NCBI RefSeq assembly: GCF_030518235.1
Contig: NZ_JAULSA010000002.1
Span: 186,001 to 250,000, forward strand
Direction: 5' to 3'
Source of the DNA: Saccharibacillus sp. CPCC 101409
GTDB lineage: Bacteria; Bacillota; Bacilli; Paenibacillales; Paenibacillaceae
Length of the DNA stretch: 64,000 nt
The notes under the pieces are model-generated. The model made no database searches. It saw only the letters and a list, made by a program, of their open reading frames with translations, and had not been told where the DNA came from. The translations under genes and the position numbers were made by a program. Within the stretch, counting starts at the first letter, position 1; each line of letters starts with the position of its first letter. This document shows positions 27,794 through 38,400 of this stretch, one piece after another.

Positions 27794-29137
27794 ATGCCAT
27801 CAGTCGCTTTTTATACACTGGGATGCAAAGTCAATTTCTACGATACGGAAGCCATCTGGCAGCTGTTCAAAAAAGAAGGCTACGAGCAGGTGGAGTTCGA
27901 CCAGACGGCGGACGTTTACCTCATTAACACGTGCACGGTAACCAATACCGGCGACAAGAAAAGCCGCCAGATTATCCGCCGCGCGGTGCGCCGCAATCCG
28001 GACGCGATCGTCGCGGTCACGGGCTGCTACGCGCAGACTTCGGCGGCCGAGATTCTCGAAATCCCGGGCGTCGATCTCGTCATCGGCACGCAGGACCGCG
28101 AGAAGATCCTGCCGCTCGTAAGCGAAATCCAGGCGAAGCGCGAGCCAATCAACGCCGTGCGCAACATTATGAAAACGCGGACCTTCGAAGAACTCGACGT
28201 GCCCAGCTTCAACGGCCATACGCGCGCTTTTCTCAAAATCCAGGAAGGCTGCAACAACTTCTGCACGTTCTGCATTATTCCGTGGTCGCGCGGATTGTCC
28301 CGCAGCCGCGAGCCGCAGAGCGTACTGGCGCAGGCGCGCCAGCTGGTCGCGGCCGGCTACAAAGAGATCGTGCTGACCGGCATTCATACCGGCGGCTACG
28401 GCGACGATATGGAGAATTACCGGCTGTCCGATCTGATGGAAGAACTGGATAAAGTCGAAGGACTGGAGCGCATCCGCATCAGTTCGATCGAAGCGAGCCA
28501 GATCGACGACAAGATGCTGGACGTGCTGAAGCGCTCGACGAAGATGTGCCGCCATTTCCATATTCCGCTCCAGGCGGGCGACGATTCGGTGCTTAAACGG
28601 ATGCGCCGCAAATATACGACCGCGGAATTCGCGGACAAGATCGCGCGGATTCGCGAGGCCATGCCGGACGTGGCGATCACGACCGACGTGATCGTCGGCT
28701 TCCCGGGCGAAACGGACGAGATGTACCGGACGGGCTACGAATTCATGCAGGCGATCGGTTTTTCCGAAATGCATGTGTTCCCGTATTCGCAGCGCACCGG
28801 CACGCCGGCCGCCCGCATGGACGACCAGGTGGACGAAGACATCAAAAATACGCGCGTGCACGAGCTGATCGAGCTGTCCGAGCGGATGCAGCTTGAATAC
28901 GCGCAAAAGTTCGTCGGCCAGGTGGTGGAAGTCATTCCGGAGAAAAACGATAAAGGGTTGTATCCGCAGGGCTTCGCAGCCGGGCACAGCGACAATTATT
29001 TGACTGTCGTGTTCGAAGGTTCGCAGGAGCTGCAGGGACAGCTTTGCCGCGTGCAGATCGCGGAAGCGGGCGCCGGCGAATGCCGCGGCCAACTGCTGCG
29101 CGTGCTGGACGCGGTCCGGCCGTCGTCGGCTTCGTAA
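27794..29137 (+). CDS. mtaB: tRNA t6A37 methylthiotransferase MtaB
   Basis: Adds a methylthio group to t6A37 in tRNA for ANN codons, giving ms2t6A. The 447-residue protein has the N-terminal UPF0004 domain (YTLGCKVNFYDTEAIW, with conserved Cys in TCTVTNTGDKKSR and VTGCYAQ), the radical SAM cysteines C153-x3-C157-x2-C160 (GCNNFCTFCIIPWSRG) and a C-terminal TRAM domain. The GGAGG-containing start is at 27794. It closes the prmA-rsmE-mtaB unit, as in B. subtilis (yqeT-yqeU-yqeV). Confidence 0.96.
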   Translation: MPSVAFYTLGCKVNFYDTEAIWQLFKKEGYEQVEFDQTADVYLINTCTVTNTGDKKSRQIIRRAVRRNPDAIVAVTGCYAQTSAAEILEIPGVDLVIGTQDREKILPLVSEIQAKREPINAVRNIMKTRTFEELDVPSFNGHTRAFLKIQEGCNNFCTFCIIPWSRGLSRSREPQSVLAQARQLVAAGYKEIVLTGIHTGGYGDDMENYRLSDLMEELDKVEGLERIRISSIEASQIDDKMLDVLKRSTKMCRHFHIPLQAGDDSVLKRMRRKYTTAEFADKIARIREAMPDVAITTDVIVGFPGETDEMYRTGYEFMQAIGFSEMHVFPYSQRTGTPAARMDDQVDEDIKNTRVHELIELSERMQLEYAQKFVGQVVEVIPEKNDKGLYPQGFAAGHSDNYLTVVFEGSQELQGQLCRVQIAEAGAGECRGQLLRVLDAVRPSSAS

Positions 29138-29180
29138 AAAAGGCCGGCGGAAAGCTCCGTCGGGCGCGCCCGGCGGCGGG

Positions 29181-29214
29181 AAGGGACTTCGCTTGAGCTT
29201 GCGCGGAGTCCCTT
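29181..29214 (+). terminator. Hairpin after mtaB, probable terminator
   Basis: AAGGGACT-tc-GC pairs with GC-gg-AGTCCCTT (29181-29214). Only a short T run is present. Confidence 0.55.
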
Positions 29215-29282
29215 TGCTTGCGCAGGCGGGCCGTGAACGGGGCGGGCGGAGGATTCGAAAGCACGGATAAGGAGAGAAGACG

Positions 29283-29714
29283 GTGAGCAGAACGGAGATA
29301 TCGGCGGGCGGCGTCGTATACCGCAGAGATGCGGGACGGCTGCAGATCCAGTTGATCCAGGACCGCTACGGCAAAGTATCGCTGGCCAAAGGCAAGCGCG
29401 AGCCGGGCGAGACGCCGCGCGAAGCGGCGCTGCGCGAAATTCAGGAAGAAACGGGCATACAGGGCCGGATCGTGCAGCTGGTGGACATTATCCGCTACCA
29501 ATACGAGAACGAGAAATACGGACTGGTGGACAAAGAAGTCCGCTATTACCTGGTGGAAGCGCTCGGCGGCGAGCTGCGCGCCCAGCAGGAAGAAATTCGC
29601 GGCGTGGAATGGTTCTCGCCCGAGGAAGCGCTGAACCTGCACAAGAAATCGGGATACGACAACAATCACCCGATCCTGGAATCGGCGCTGGAAATGCTCG
29701 GCGCGAAGCCCTGA
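29283..29714 (+). CDS. Nudix hydrolase
   Basis: A 143-residue Nudix-fold pyrophosphohydrolase. The Nudix box is complete at residues 37-59: G-x5-E-x7-R-E-I-x-E-E-x-G-I (GKREPGETPREAALREIQEE then TGI). It would cleave a nucleoside diphosphate linked to another group; the exact substrate cannot be read from sequence. The start is GTG. The next gene follows after 39 nt and is probably co-transcribed. Confidence 0.92.
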   Translation: MSRTEISAGGVVYRRDAGRLQIQLIQDRYGKVSLAKGKREPGETPREAALREIQEETGIQGRIVQLVDIIRYQYENEKYGLVDKEVRYYLVEALGGELRAQQEEIRGVEWFSPEEALNLHKKSGYDNNHPILESALEMLGAKP

Positions 29715-29753
29715 ACGCGAGGCTTGCGCGGGGCAATCGAAGGAGGATGTATT

Positions 29754-31106
29754 TTGGCAAAAGTCATACTGGACAAAAACCGCAAAAAACGGCTGGAAGA
29801 CGGCCATCCGTGGATTTACAACAACGAAATTTCGGGCACGGAAGGAGATCCGGCTCCCGGCGACCTGGTCGAGGTGACCGATCATCGCGGCAAACCGCTG
29901 GGGACGGGTTATTATAATCCATCTTCGCAGATTACGGTCCGGCTGCTGTCGCGCGGCAAAGTCGAAGAGATGGACCAGGCCTTTTTTGCGGCGAGGTTTC
30001 GCGACTGCCTGCGGCACCGCGAGCGTTTCCTGAGCGGGGAGAACGCTTATCGCCTTGTATACGGCGAAGCCGATTTCCTGCCGGGACTGATCGTCGACCG
30101 CTTCGCGGACGTGCTGGTCGTGCAGATCCTGACGCTGGGCATGGACAAGCGGCGGGACGCGATCGTCAGCGCGCTGGTCGAAGTCGTGCGCCCGCTCGGG
30201 ATTTACGAGCGCAGCGACGTGTCCGTGCGCGCGCTTGAAGGACTGGAAGAAACAACGGGACTGCTGCACGGGGATTGTCCGCGCCACGTCACCGTGACGG
30301 AGAACGGCCTGCTGGTCAAAGTCGATATCGAACAGGGCCAGAAAACGGGCTATTTCTTCGACCAGCGCGAGAACCGCGCTTCGATCCGTCCGCTGATGAC
30401 GGGCTGGGGGGAGCGCAGCGGCATTTCGCTGCAGGACGTGGACGGCATGCGCCGCCCGGTCAACAAGAACGGCAAAGTCGTCGAATTCCCGTACTGGGAC
30501 GGCGCGACGGTGCTGGAATGCTTTTCGCATACGGGCAGCTTTACGCTGCACGCCTGCGCTTACGGCGCCAAGAAAGTGACCTGCCTCGATATTTCGGCGC
30601 ACGCGATCGAAAGCGCGCGGGAAAACGTGCGGCTGAACGGCTTCGAAGACCGGGTGGAATTCGTCGTTGCCGACGCGTTCGAATACCTGCGCGAGAACGT
30701 CAAAGGACTTGAAGAGCGCAAGCGCCGCGCGGACGGTTCGTCCAAAGCGGATACGTCGGTGCCCATGCCGGCCGGAGGCGGCCGCAGCTGGGACGTGGTC
30801 ATCCTCGACCCGCCGGCGTTCGCCAAGACCCGCTCGGCGGTCAAAGGCGCGTGCCGCGGCTACAAGGACATCAATCTGCACGGCATGAAGCTGGTCAGCG
30901 AAGGCGGCTATCTGGTAACGGCGAGCTGCTCGTACCATATGCGGCCGGATCTGTTTCTGGAAACGATTGGGGAAGCGGCCCGCGACGCGGGCAAAACGCT
31001 GCGCCTGATCGAATGGAGAGCCGCCGGCAAAGACCATCCGCAGATTCTCGGAGTGGACGAAGGGCATTATTTGAAATTCGCCGTGTTCGAAGTGCGCAGC
31101 CGTTAA
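29754..31106 (+). CDS. Class I SAM-dependent rRNA methyltransferase, RlmI-type
   Basis: A 450-residue enzyme with an N-terminal PUA domain (RKKRLEDGHPWIYNNEI, EVTDHRGKPLGTGYYNP) and a C-terminal Rossmann methyltransferase. Motif I is CFSHTGSFTLHACAYGAKK near residue 260 and the catalytic-side motif is VILDPPAFAKT near 350. The family methylates cytosine in 23S rRNA (RlmI, C1962); the B. subtilis relative is YwbD. I place the start at the TTG 29754 because AAGGAGGATG sits directly upstream. An Arg/Ser/Pro-rich insert of about 20 residues lies near 325-345. Confidence 0.9.
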   Translation: MAKVILDKNRKKRLEDGHPWIYNNEISGTEGDPAPGDLVEVTDHRGKPLGTGYYNPSSQITVRLLSRGKVEEMDQAFFAARFRDCLRHRERFLSGENAYRLVYGEADFLPGLIVDRFADVLVVQILTLGMDKRRDAIVSALVEVVRPLGIYERSDVSVRALEGLEETTGLLHGDCPRHVTVTENGLLVKVDIEQGQKTGYFFDQRENRASIRPLMTGWGERSGISLQDVDGMRRPVNKNGKVVEFPYWDGATVLECFSHTGSFTLHACAYGAKKVTCLDISAHAIESARENVRLNGFEDRVEFVVADAFEYLRENVKGLEERKRRADGSSKADTSVPMPAGGGRSWDVVILDPPAFAKTRSAVKGACRGYKDINLHGMKLVSEGGYLVTASCSYHMRPDLFLETIGEAARDAGKTLRLIEWRAAGKDHPQILGVDEGHYLKFAVFEVRSR

Positions 31107-31141
31107 ACGCAATCCGCTTTCGAGTCGGCAACCTATGGATG

Positions 31142-31177
31142 GCCCGTGTTTCGCTGTATGCGGAACACGGGCTTTTT
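31142..31177 (+). terminator. Terminator after the RlmI-type gene
   Basis: GCCCGTGTT pairs with AACACGGGC (with CGC/GCG extending the inner stem), followed by five T residues (31173-31177). Confidence 0.88.
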
Positions 31178-31344
31178 GCGCGAAAAGATCGGAAAAGACG
31201 TTGTCCTTCGGCCCGGAACATTTGAATTTGCCGGCCCGGCATTATACGCTGGAGGAAACAGGAAGCGCGGCGGGGCGCGGAACGGAAGCAAGCGCGAACG
31301 CCAACAGCGTAAAAAACGCCCGCGCGAGCGCGAAGGAGGCAGAA

Positions 31345-31725
31345 ATGGCGGACAACCGCGAAGATTGGGAACGGAAACCGAAAAATGGAAAAGTTCCGGC
31401 CGGCAGCGGCGGGCCAAGCGGGACGGACGAGAACGACGGGCGAATCGGCAGCCGGGAAGACCTGAGCCGGCAGGCGCGGGCGATGCCGGGCGAGATTCTG
31501 CGCGACTTCGCGGCCACCCTGTGGTTTTGGAGCGTTATGGTCGTATTCTGGCTGCTGATTACCGGAGGAGCCGCCTGGATCGGGTATGGACTCGGCGGCA
31601 AGAATGCGATGTGGCTGACCGCGTCGATCGTCGGCGCCGTATCGCCGCTTCTGCTCGCGGCCCTGATGTCTTTCGACGTGCCGTATCGGGTCTGGAGCCG
31701 GCTCGGGGCGCGCGGCCGCAAGTAA
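31345..31725 (+). CDS. Small membrane protein of unknown function
   Basis: A 126-residue protein with a charged N-terminal half (Asp/Glu/Lys/Gly-rich, about residues 1-55) and two membrane segments (about 58-82, LWFWSVMVVFWLLITGG; and about 87-108, LTASIVGAVSPLLLAALM) that form a hairpin. GGAGG at 31334-31338 is 6 nt before the ATG at 31345; the frame is open to 31135, but that stretch overlaps the upstream terminator. I recognise no family. It is alone between the RlmI-type gene and addB. Confidence 0.75.
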   Translation: MADNREDWERKPKNGKVPAGSGGPSGTDENDGRIGSREDLSRQARAMPGEILRDFAATLWFWSVMVVFWLLITGGAAWIGYGLGGKNAMWLTASIVGAVSPLLLAALMSFDVPYRVWSRLGARGRK

Positions 31726-31845
31726 GGGTCCGGACCTGCAAGAAGAAACAGGCCCGCGGCGGCCCGGGTACGGAACGTCTGTTCTTCTTTTGCGCGATAA
31801 GTTATACTATAGATAAAGTTTGCCTATGAAGGAGGCTATCGGCCC

Positions 31846-34800
31846 ATGACGCTACAAATCAGACTCGGACGTTCCGGCAGCGGCAAGACGACCCGGATTC
31901 TAGGCGAGATTCGCGCTAAAATGAAGCAGGACCCGCTCGGACCTCCGCTGCTGCTGATCGTGCCCGAACAATCCACATTCCAGACGGAATATGCGCTGTT
32001 CGCGGGGCAAAGCGGCAGCGGCGGCCTGCGCGCGCAGGTGCTCGGTTTTCCGCGGTTCGCTTACCGGGTGATGCAGGAAACGGGCGGCTCCGCGCTGACG
32101 GCGATCGGCGACGAAGGCAAGCGGATGCTGCTTTACCGTTTGCTGAGGGAACGCCGCGGCGATCTGCGCTTGTTCGGCGCTTCGAGCGAGCAGCCCGGCT
32201 TTATCGCCAAATTGAACGATCTGTACACCGAACTCAAACGCTACAAGGTCGATTCGGCGGTGCTCGAAGAACATATGCAAGATTTGATGTCCGCCGGGCA
32301 CTCGCCGCTGCTGCGCGAGAAGCTGGAAGACGCGCTGCCGGTTTACCGAGACTTCGAGAGCCGGCTGTCGCAGCTTTACGTCGACTCCGAAGACACGCTG
32401 ATGCGGCTGGCGGAGCAGCTCGGCCGATCCGAACTCGTGCGCGGAGCGGAAGTATGGATCGACGGTTTCGACGCGTTTACGCCGCGCGAATACGAAGTGG
32501 TCGGCGCGCTGCTCAATACGGCGAAATCGACCGTCTGTACGCTTACGCTGGACCATCCTTACGAGAACGGCGAGCAGCCCGGCGACACGGATCTGTTTCA
32601 CCAGACGGGCACGACTTACCGCCGGCTGCGCAAGCTGGCCGAAGGCGTCGGGGCAAGCTGCGAGACGATTGCCGCCGAAGAAAGACCTCTGCCGAGATTC
32701 GCGGACAGTCCGCTGCTCGGCCTGCTTGAACAATCGCTGAGCGAATACGGACGGGAAGGCGTATGGGAATCGCCCCGCGGAGGCGGGAAGAAAGAGCGGA
32801 TGGCTCGCAACGCCGACGGAGAAGCGGGGATTGCGCTGCACGCCGCCGAAAACCGCCGGGCGGAAGCCGACGCCGCCGCGCGCGAAATGCTGCGGCTCGT
32901 TCGCGACAAAGGTGCGCGCTACCGCGATATGGCGGTATTCGTCCGCGATCTCGGCTTGTACGAATCCGTACTGGCCCCGGTGCTGTCGGATTACGGGATT
33001 CCTTCCTTTACCGACCGCCGCAAAAGCGTGGTGCACCATCCGCTGGCGGAATTTGTCCGCGCCGCGCTCGACGTGGTGCGGTACCGCTGGCGCTACGAAG
33101 ACGTGTTCCGCTGCGTCAAGACCGATCTGCTGCTGCCGGAAGACCGCAGCCTGACGCGCAAAGACATGGACCGGCTGGAAAACTTCGTGCTGGCTTCGGG
33201 CATCCGCGGCGCGCGCTGGGCCGACGGCCGTCCGTGGCGCGAAGCGCCGAAGCTGTCGCTGGACGAAGAAGGAAAGCCCGCGCCGCTTGAAGACCAGGCC
33301 GAAATCAACGAGCGGATGCAGACGATCGAACGCTGCCGGCAGCGGATCGCCGCTCCGTTATCGGCGTTCGAGCATGCGCTCAAAGAAGCGGATTCGGCGC
33401 GGAACATGTGCGAAGCGGTTTACGGTCTGCTGGCGGACGCCGAGGTGCCGCAGCGGCTCGACCGGCTGGCGCGCGAAGCGGACGCGGCCGGCGATCCGCA
33501 GTCGGCCGACGTGCACCGCCAGATCTGGGGAGCGCTGCTCGACCTGCTCGACCAGATCGCCGAGCTGATCGACTCGGAAGAAGTAAGCCCGGACGAATTC
33601 GCGGGCATGCTGGAAACGGGCATCGCCGGGTTGAAGCTCGGGCTGGTGCCGCCGGCGCTCGACCGGGTGCTGCTCGGCGATATGAGCCGCACGCGGCCGC
33701 TGAATATCAAATACGCGTTCGTGCTCGGACTCAACGACGGGCTGGTGCCGCTGGCGCCGGAGCAGAGCGGTCTGCTCAGCGAACCCGAACGGATGCGGCT
33801 GGCCGAAAGCGGTCTTGAATTGTCGCCCGGCGCGGAGCGCCGCATGCTCGACGAGCGGCTGCTGATCTATCATACGCTGACCGGCGCTTCGCGGCGGCTG
33901 TGGCTGAGCTATGCGCTGAGCGACGAAGAAGACAAGCCGCTGCTGCCGTCGGAGGTGCTGCTGGAGCTGCGGACGCGCTTTCCGTTTATCGCCGAAATCC
34001 GAGGCGGTGCGCTGCCGGGTCCGGGCATGGACGAGGAAGCTTACGAACGCTTCGTTACGCAGCCGGAAGCGACGCTGCCGCATCTGCTGGGGCAGCTTCG
34101 GCTGTGGAAAGCCGGCGCGGAGATTCATCCGCTCTGGTGGGATGTGCTTGAAGCTTACCGGCAGCGGCCGGAGTGGGAAGACCGGTTAAGCAAAGGACTG
34201 GCCTCGCTGCTGTACACAAACGAATCGGACCGCCTCGAGCGCGAGACGAGCATGAAGCTGTACGGGCGCAAGCTGCGCTCCAGCGTGTCGCGTATGGAGA
34301 AGTTTACCGCCTGCGCGTTCTCGCATTTCGCGTCGCACGGGCTGAAGCTCAAAGAACGCCAGCTGTACAAGCTGAACGCGCCGGACATCGGGCAGCTGTT
34401 CCATGCGGCGCTGAGCGATATCGCGATGCGGCTGCGTCTACAGAACCGCAGCTGGGGTTCGCTGACGGTCGAAGAATGCCTCGGCGAAGCGAAAGAGTCG
34501 GTGGACAAGATCGCGCCGCGGCTGCAGGGAGAGATTCTGTTCAGCACCAGCCGCTACGGTTATATCTCGCGCAAGCTGACCGATATCGTCGGCCGCGCTT
34601 CGATTATTCTCGGCGAACATGCGCGGCGCGGCGACTTCGAACCGCTGGGGCTGGAGATCGACTTCGGGCCGGGCCAGGATATTCCGGCGCTCGTATTCGA
34701 ACTGGACAACGGCTGCACGATGGAGATCGTCGGCCGGATCGACCGCGTCGACGTGGCCGAAGGCGAAGAAGGCCTGCTGCTGCGGGTGATCGATTACAAA

Positions 34801-35421
34801 TCGAGCGGCAAAGACCTGAAACTGCACGAAGTGTATTACGGACTGTCGCTGCAAATGCTGACGTATCTGGATGTGCTGTTGACGCACGCCGAAGACTGGA
34901 TCGGCGCTCCGGCGCTGCCGGCGGGAACGCTGTATTTCCATGTGCAGAATCCGCTGCTGTCTTCGCCCAACGGCATGTCGCGCGAGGAAGCGGCGCAGGA
35001 AATGCTCAAACGTTTCAAGATGAAAGGGCTGGTACTGGCCGACCGCGAAGTCGTGGCGAAGATGGACCGGTCGCTGGAAAAAGGCTATTCGCCGCTGATT
35101 CCGGTCGCAGTCAAAGCGGACGGAGGCTTCTACAGCAGCTCCGCCGTGGCCGATCCGCAGCAGTGGGATTCGCTGCTGCGCGGCGTGCGGCGCAATATCG
35201 CCGGCATCGGCAAGCGGATCACGGAAGGCGAATCGGAAGCCCGCCCGTACCGGATTCAGCAGGAAACGGCCTGCGATTTCTGTCCGTACCATTCCGTCTG
35301 CCAATTCGACGAAAGCCTGGACCGTTCCGGCTACAATCATCTGGACAAGCCTGGACGCGATAAAGTGTGGGAAATGTTCCAGACGGAAAACGAAGACGGG
35401 GCAGGGGAGGAGAGCCGATAA
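31846..35421 (+). CDS. addB: ATP-dependent helicase/deoxyribonuclease subunit B (AddB)
   Basis: With AddA it forms the AddAB helicase-nuclease that processes double-strand DNA ends for RecA-dependent repair. The 1191-residue protein has a Walker A (GRSGSGKTT, near residue 8-16), the AddB central region, and a C-terminal RecB-like nuclease with DYKSSGKD. Four cysteines fit the known iron-sulfur cluster: C823, C1143, C1146 and C1152 (TACDFCPYHSVCQ). The ATG follows GGAGGC. Its stop codon overlaps the addA start by one base. Confidence 0.97.
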   Translation: MTLQIRLGRSGSGKTTRILGEIRAKMKQDPLGPPLLLIVPEQSTFQTEYALFAGQSGSGGLRAQVLGFPRFAYRVMQETGGSALTAIGDEGKRMLLYRLLRERRGDLRLFGASSEQPGFIAKLNDLYTELKRYKVDSAVLEEHMQDLMSAGHSPLLREKLEDALPVYRDFESRLSQLYVDSEDTLMRLAEQLGRSELVRGAEVWIDGFDAFTPREYEVVGALLNTAKSTVCTLTLDHPYENGEQPGDTDLFHQTGTTYRRLRKLAEGVGASCETIAAEERPLPRFADSPLLGLLEQSLSEYGREGVWESPRGGGKKERMARNADGEAGIALHAAENRRAEADAAAREMLRLVRDKGARYRDMAVFVRDLGLYESVLAPVLSDYGIPSFTDRRKSVVHHPLAEFVRAALDVVRYRWRYEDVFRCVKTDLLLPEDRSLTRKDMDRLENFVLASGIRGARWADGRPWREAPKLSLDEEGKPAPLEDQAEINERMQTIERCRQRIAAPLSAFEHALKEADSARNMCEAVYGLLADAEVPQRLDRLAREADAAGDPQSADVHRQIWGALLDLLDQIAELIDSEEVSPDEFAGMLETGIAGLKLGLVPPALDRVLLGDMSRTRPLNIKYAFVLGLNDGLVPLAPEQSGLLSEPERMRLAESGLELSPGAERRMLDERLLIYHTLTGASRRLWLSYALSDEEDKPLLPSEVLLELRTRFPFIAEIRGGALPGPGMDEEAYERFVTQPEATLPHLLGQLRLWKAGAEIHPLWWDVLEAYRQRPEWEDRLSKGLASLLYTNESDRLERETSMKLYGRKLRSSVSRMEKFTACAFSHFASHGLKLKERQLYKLNAPDIGQLFHAALSDIAMRLRLQNRSWGSLTVEECLGEAKESVDKIAPRLQGEILFSTSRYGYISRKLTDIVGRASIILGEHARRGDFEPLGLEIDFGPGQDIPALVFELDNGCTMEIVGRIDRVDVAEGEEGLLLRVIDYKSSGKDLKLHEVYYGLSLQMLTYLDVLLTHAEDWIGAPALPAGTLYFHVQNPLLSSPNGMSREEAAQEMLKRFKMKGLVLADREVVAKMDRSLEKGYSPLIPVAVKADGGFYSSSAVADPQQWDSLLRGVRRNIAGIGKRITEGESEARPYRIQQETACDFCPYHSVCQFDESLDRSGYNHLDKPGRDKVWEMFQTENEDGAGEESR

Positions 35422-38400
35422 TGGAAATTACGTATACCGACAAACCCGAAGGCAGCCAGTGGAGCGACGATCAATGGAAAGCGATCGCGGCTTCCGGCGG
35501 CAATATGCTGGTCGCGGCCGCGGCGGGCTCGGGCAAAACAGCCGTGCTCGTCGAGCGGATTATCCGTAAAGTGACCGCGCCGGAGAACGCGACGGACGTG
35601 GACCGGATGCTGATCGCGACCTTTACCAAAGCGGCCGCTTCCGAGATGCGCCAGCGGATTCGCGACGCACTGAATAAAGAACTGTCCGCCCACCCGCAGG
35701 ACACGCGCTTACGCCGCCAGCTGTCGCTGCTCGGACAGGCTTCGATCACGACGCTGCACTCGTTCTGTCTGGAAGTGATCCGCCGCTACTATACGCTGAT
35801 TCCGCTCGATCCGGGCTTTCGCATCGCCAATCAGCACGAGAGCGAGATTCTGCGGCAGGAAATCCTGGAAGAGCTGTTCGAAGAAAAATACGCGCTCGAA
35901 GAAGAAGGCGCGCTGTTTCGCCGGCTGATCGACTGGTTCGGTGGCGAACGGTCCGACGATCCGGCTTTCCTGCTGGTGCAGCGGCTGTACGATTTCGCGC
36001 GCAGCCATCCGTGGCCGGAGCACTGGCTGCGGGAAGCGGCGGCGGAATTCGACTGCCCGGATATCGAAACGCTGGGTGAAAGCATCTGGGCGCGCAGCCT
36101 GACGGACGGCGCCGCGTCGGTGCTGGCCGGGACGGAGAATCTGCTGGTCCGCGCGTTCGAACTGGCCGAATCGCCGGGCGGACCGCTGCCTTACGCGGAA
36201 ACGCTGCGCGACGATCTCGATACGCTGCGCCGGCTGCGCGAAGCGCTGCGGCTGAAGCCCTGGCACCGGCTGTACGAAGAATTTGCGTCGGCTTCTTTCG
36301 GCAAGCTCAAGGCGGTGCGCAAAGACCAGGCCGATCCGCAGATCCAGGATCGGGTCAAAGCTCTGCGCGAAGCGGCCAAGAAAGAGCTGGCCGAAGTGAA
36401 ATCGGCTTACTTCGGGCGCTCGCCGGAAGCTTTTCTGGAAGAACTGAATCAAGCCGCGCCGCTGATGCGGGAGCTGGCGGAATTGACGATCGAATTCGGC
36501 GACCGCTATTCGCGTTCGAAGCAGGCCAAAGGCATGGTCGATTTCTCCGATCTGGAACATTACTGCCTGCGCATTCTGCGCGATCCGTCGTCGGAGCCCG
36601 GGCATCCGATTCCTTCGGAAGCCGCGCTCGAATACCGGAACCGCTTCGACGAGGTGCTGCTGGACGAGTATCAGGATACGAACTCCGTTCAGGAAGAGAT
36701 CGTGTCGCTGATTGCGCGCGAAGGAGCCGGCAACCGGTTTATGGTCGGGGACGTGAAGCAGAGCATCTACCGGTTCCGCCTGGCGGAGCCGGGGTTGTTC
36801 CTGCATAAGTACCGCGCTTACGGCGAAGACTTCGCGTCGGGCGGGCTGCGCGTCGATCTGGCGCGCAATTTCCGCAGTCGCCTCGAAGTGGTGGACGCGG
36901 TCAACGATATTTTCCGCCGCATCATGAACGAGCGGGTCGCCGAGATCCAGTACGACGAACGCGCGGAGCTGGCTTACGGGGCGACCTCGTATCCGCGGGC
37001 GGAAGCGGGCGAATACGCGCCCGAGCTGATGCTGATCGAGCGCGGCGGCACGGCGAGCGGGGAAGAGCCGCCGGGCGAAGCCGGCGAAGAAAACGCCCTG
37101 GCCGCGGAAGCGGCCGAGATCGAAGCGGTCCGGCTGGAAGCGCGCGCGATAGCCGCCCGCATCCACGAATTGACCGGGCAGACGGAAGGGCACGAACCGC
37201 TGCATATTTACGACAAGTCCGCCGGAGGGATGCGCCCCGCCGTGTACGGCGACATGGTCGTGCTGCTGCGCGCGGCCGGCGTATGGGGACCGATGCTGAT
37301 CGAAGAACTGCGGTTGGCGGGCATTCCCGCCGCGGGCGATACGTCGCGCGGCTACTTCGAAGCGACCGAAGTCGAGATCGTGATGTCGCTGCTGAGCATC
37401 ATCGACAACCCGCAGCAGGATATTCCGCTCGCTTCGGTGCTGCGTTCGCCGCTCGTCGGTTTGTCGGAAGACGAGCTGGCCCGCATCCGGCTGTGCGGCC
37501 CGCGGCTGACTTTCCACGACGCCGTAATCGAAGCGGCCGGCGGAGACTGCGGCGAAGCGTCGGACGGCCAACCGCTGGCGGACGTGCTGCGGCGGTTCAT
37601 CGATGCGCTCGAGCGCTGGCGCGATCTGGCGCGCGGCGGCGAGCTGAGCCTGCTGATCCGGACGCTGTACCGGGAAACCGGCTACGCCGACTGGGTGGCG
37701 GGACTGCCCGGGGGCGCGGCGCGCCGCGCCAATCTGCTGGCGCTTCAGGACCGGGCCGTGCAGTTCGAACGCTCGACTTCCGCGCAGGGGCTGTTCCGCT
37801 TCCTGCGCTTCGTGGAGCGGTTGAAGGAGAACGGAGGGGATCTGTCCGAAGCTCCGGCCGAAGCGGCGCAGGATTCGGTGCGGATCATGACGATCCACAA
37901 AAGCAAAGGACTGGAGTTCCCGGTCGTGTTTATCGCCGGACTGTCCAAAACGTTCAATATGCAGGATTTGAACGCGCCTTTTATGATGCACAAGGAACTG
38001 GGCTTCGGCCCGCGCTTCGTGGACGAGGCGAGCCGCGTCGGCTATCCGACGCTGCCCGCGCTGGCGATTCGCCGCCGCGCGCACGTGGAACTGCTGGCCG
38101 AAGAAATGCGGGTGCTGTATGTGGCGCTGACCCGTCCGCGCGACAAGATGATTCTCGTCGCTTCGGTCCGCGGACTGCCGGGCCGGATCGAAGCCTGGAT
38201 GCAGGCGGCGGGCGGTGCGGAAGGCATCGCCGATTATACGCTGTCCAAAGGCCGGTCTTATATGGATTGGCTGGGACCCGCGCTGATCTTCGAAGAAGGC
38301 GCGGCGCAGCTGCGGTCTTTGTCGGATATGCCGGAATCCGCCGATAGCCGGCATACGCGCGGCGGCTGGTCGTTCTCGCTGCGCAGCGGAGACGCCGCGT

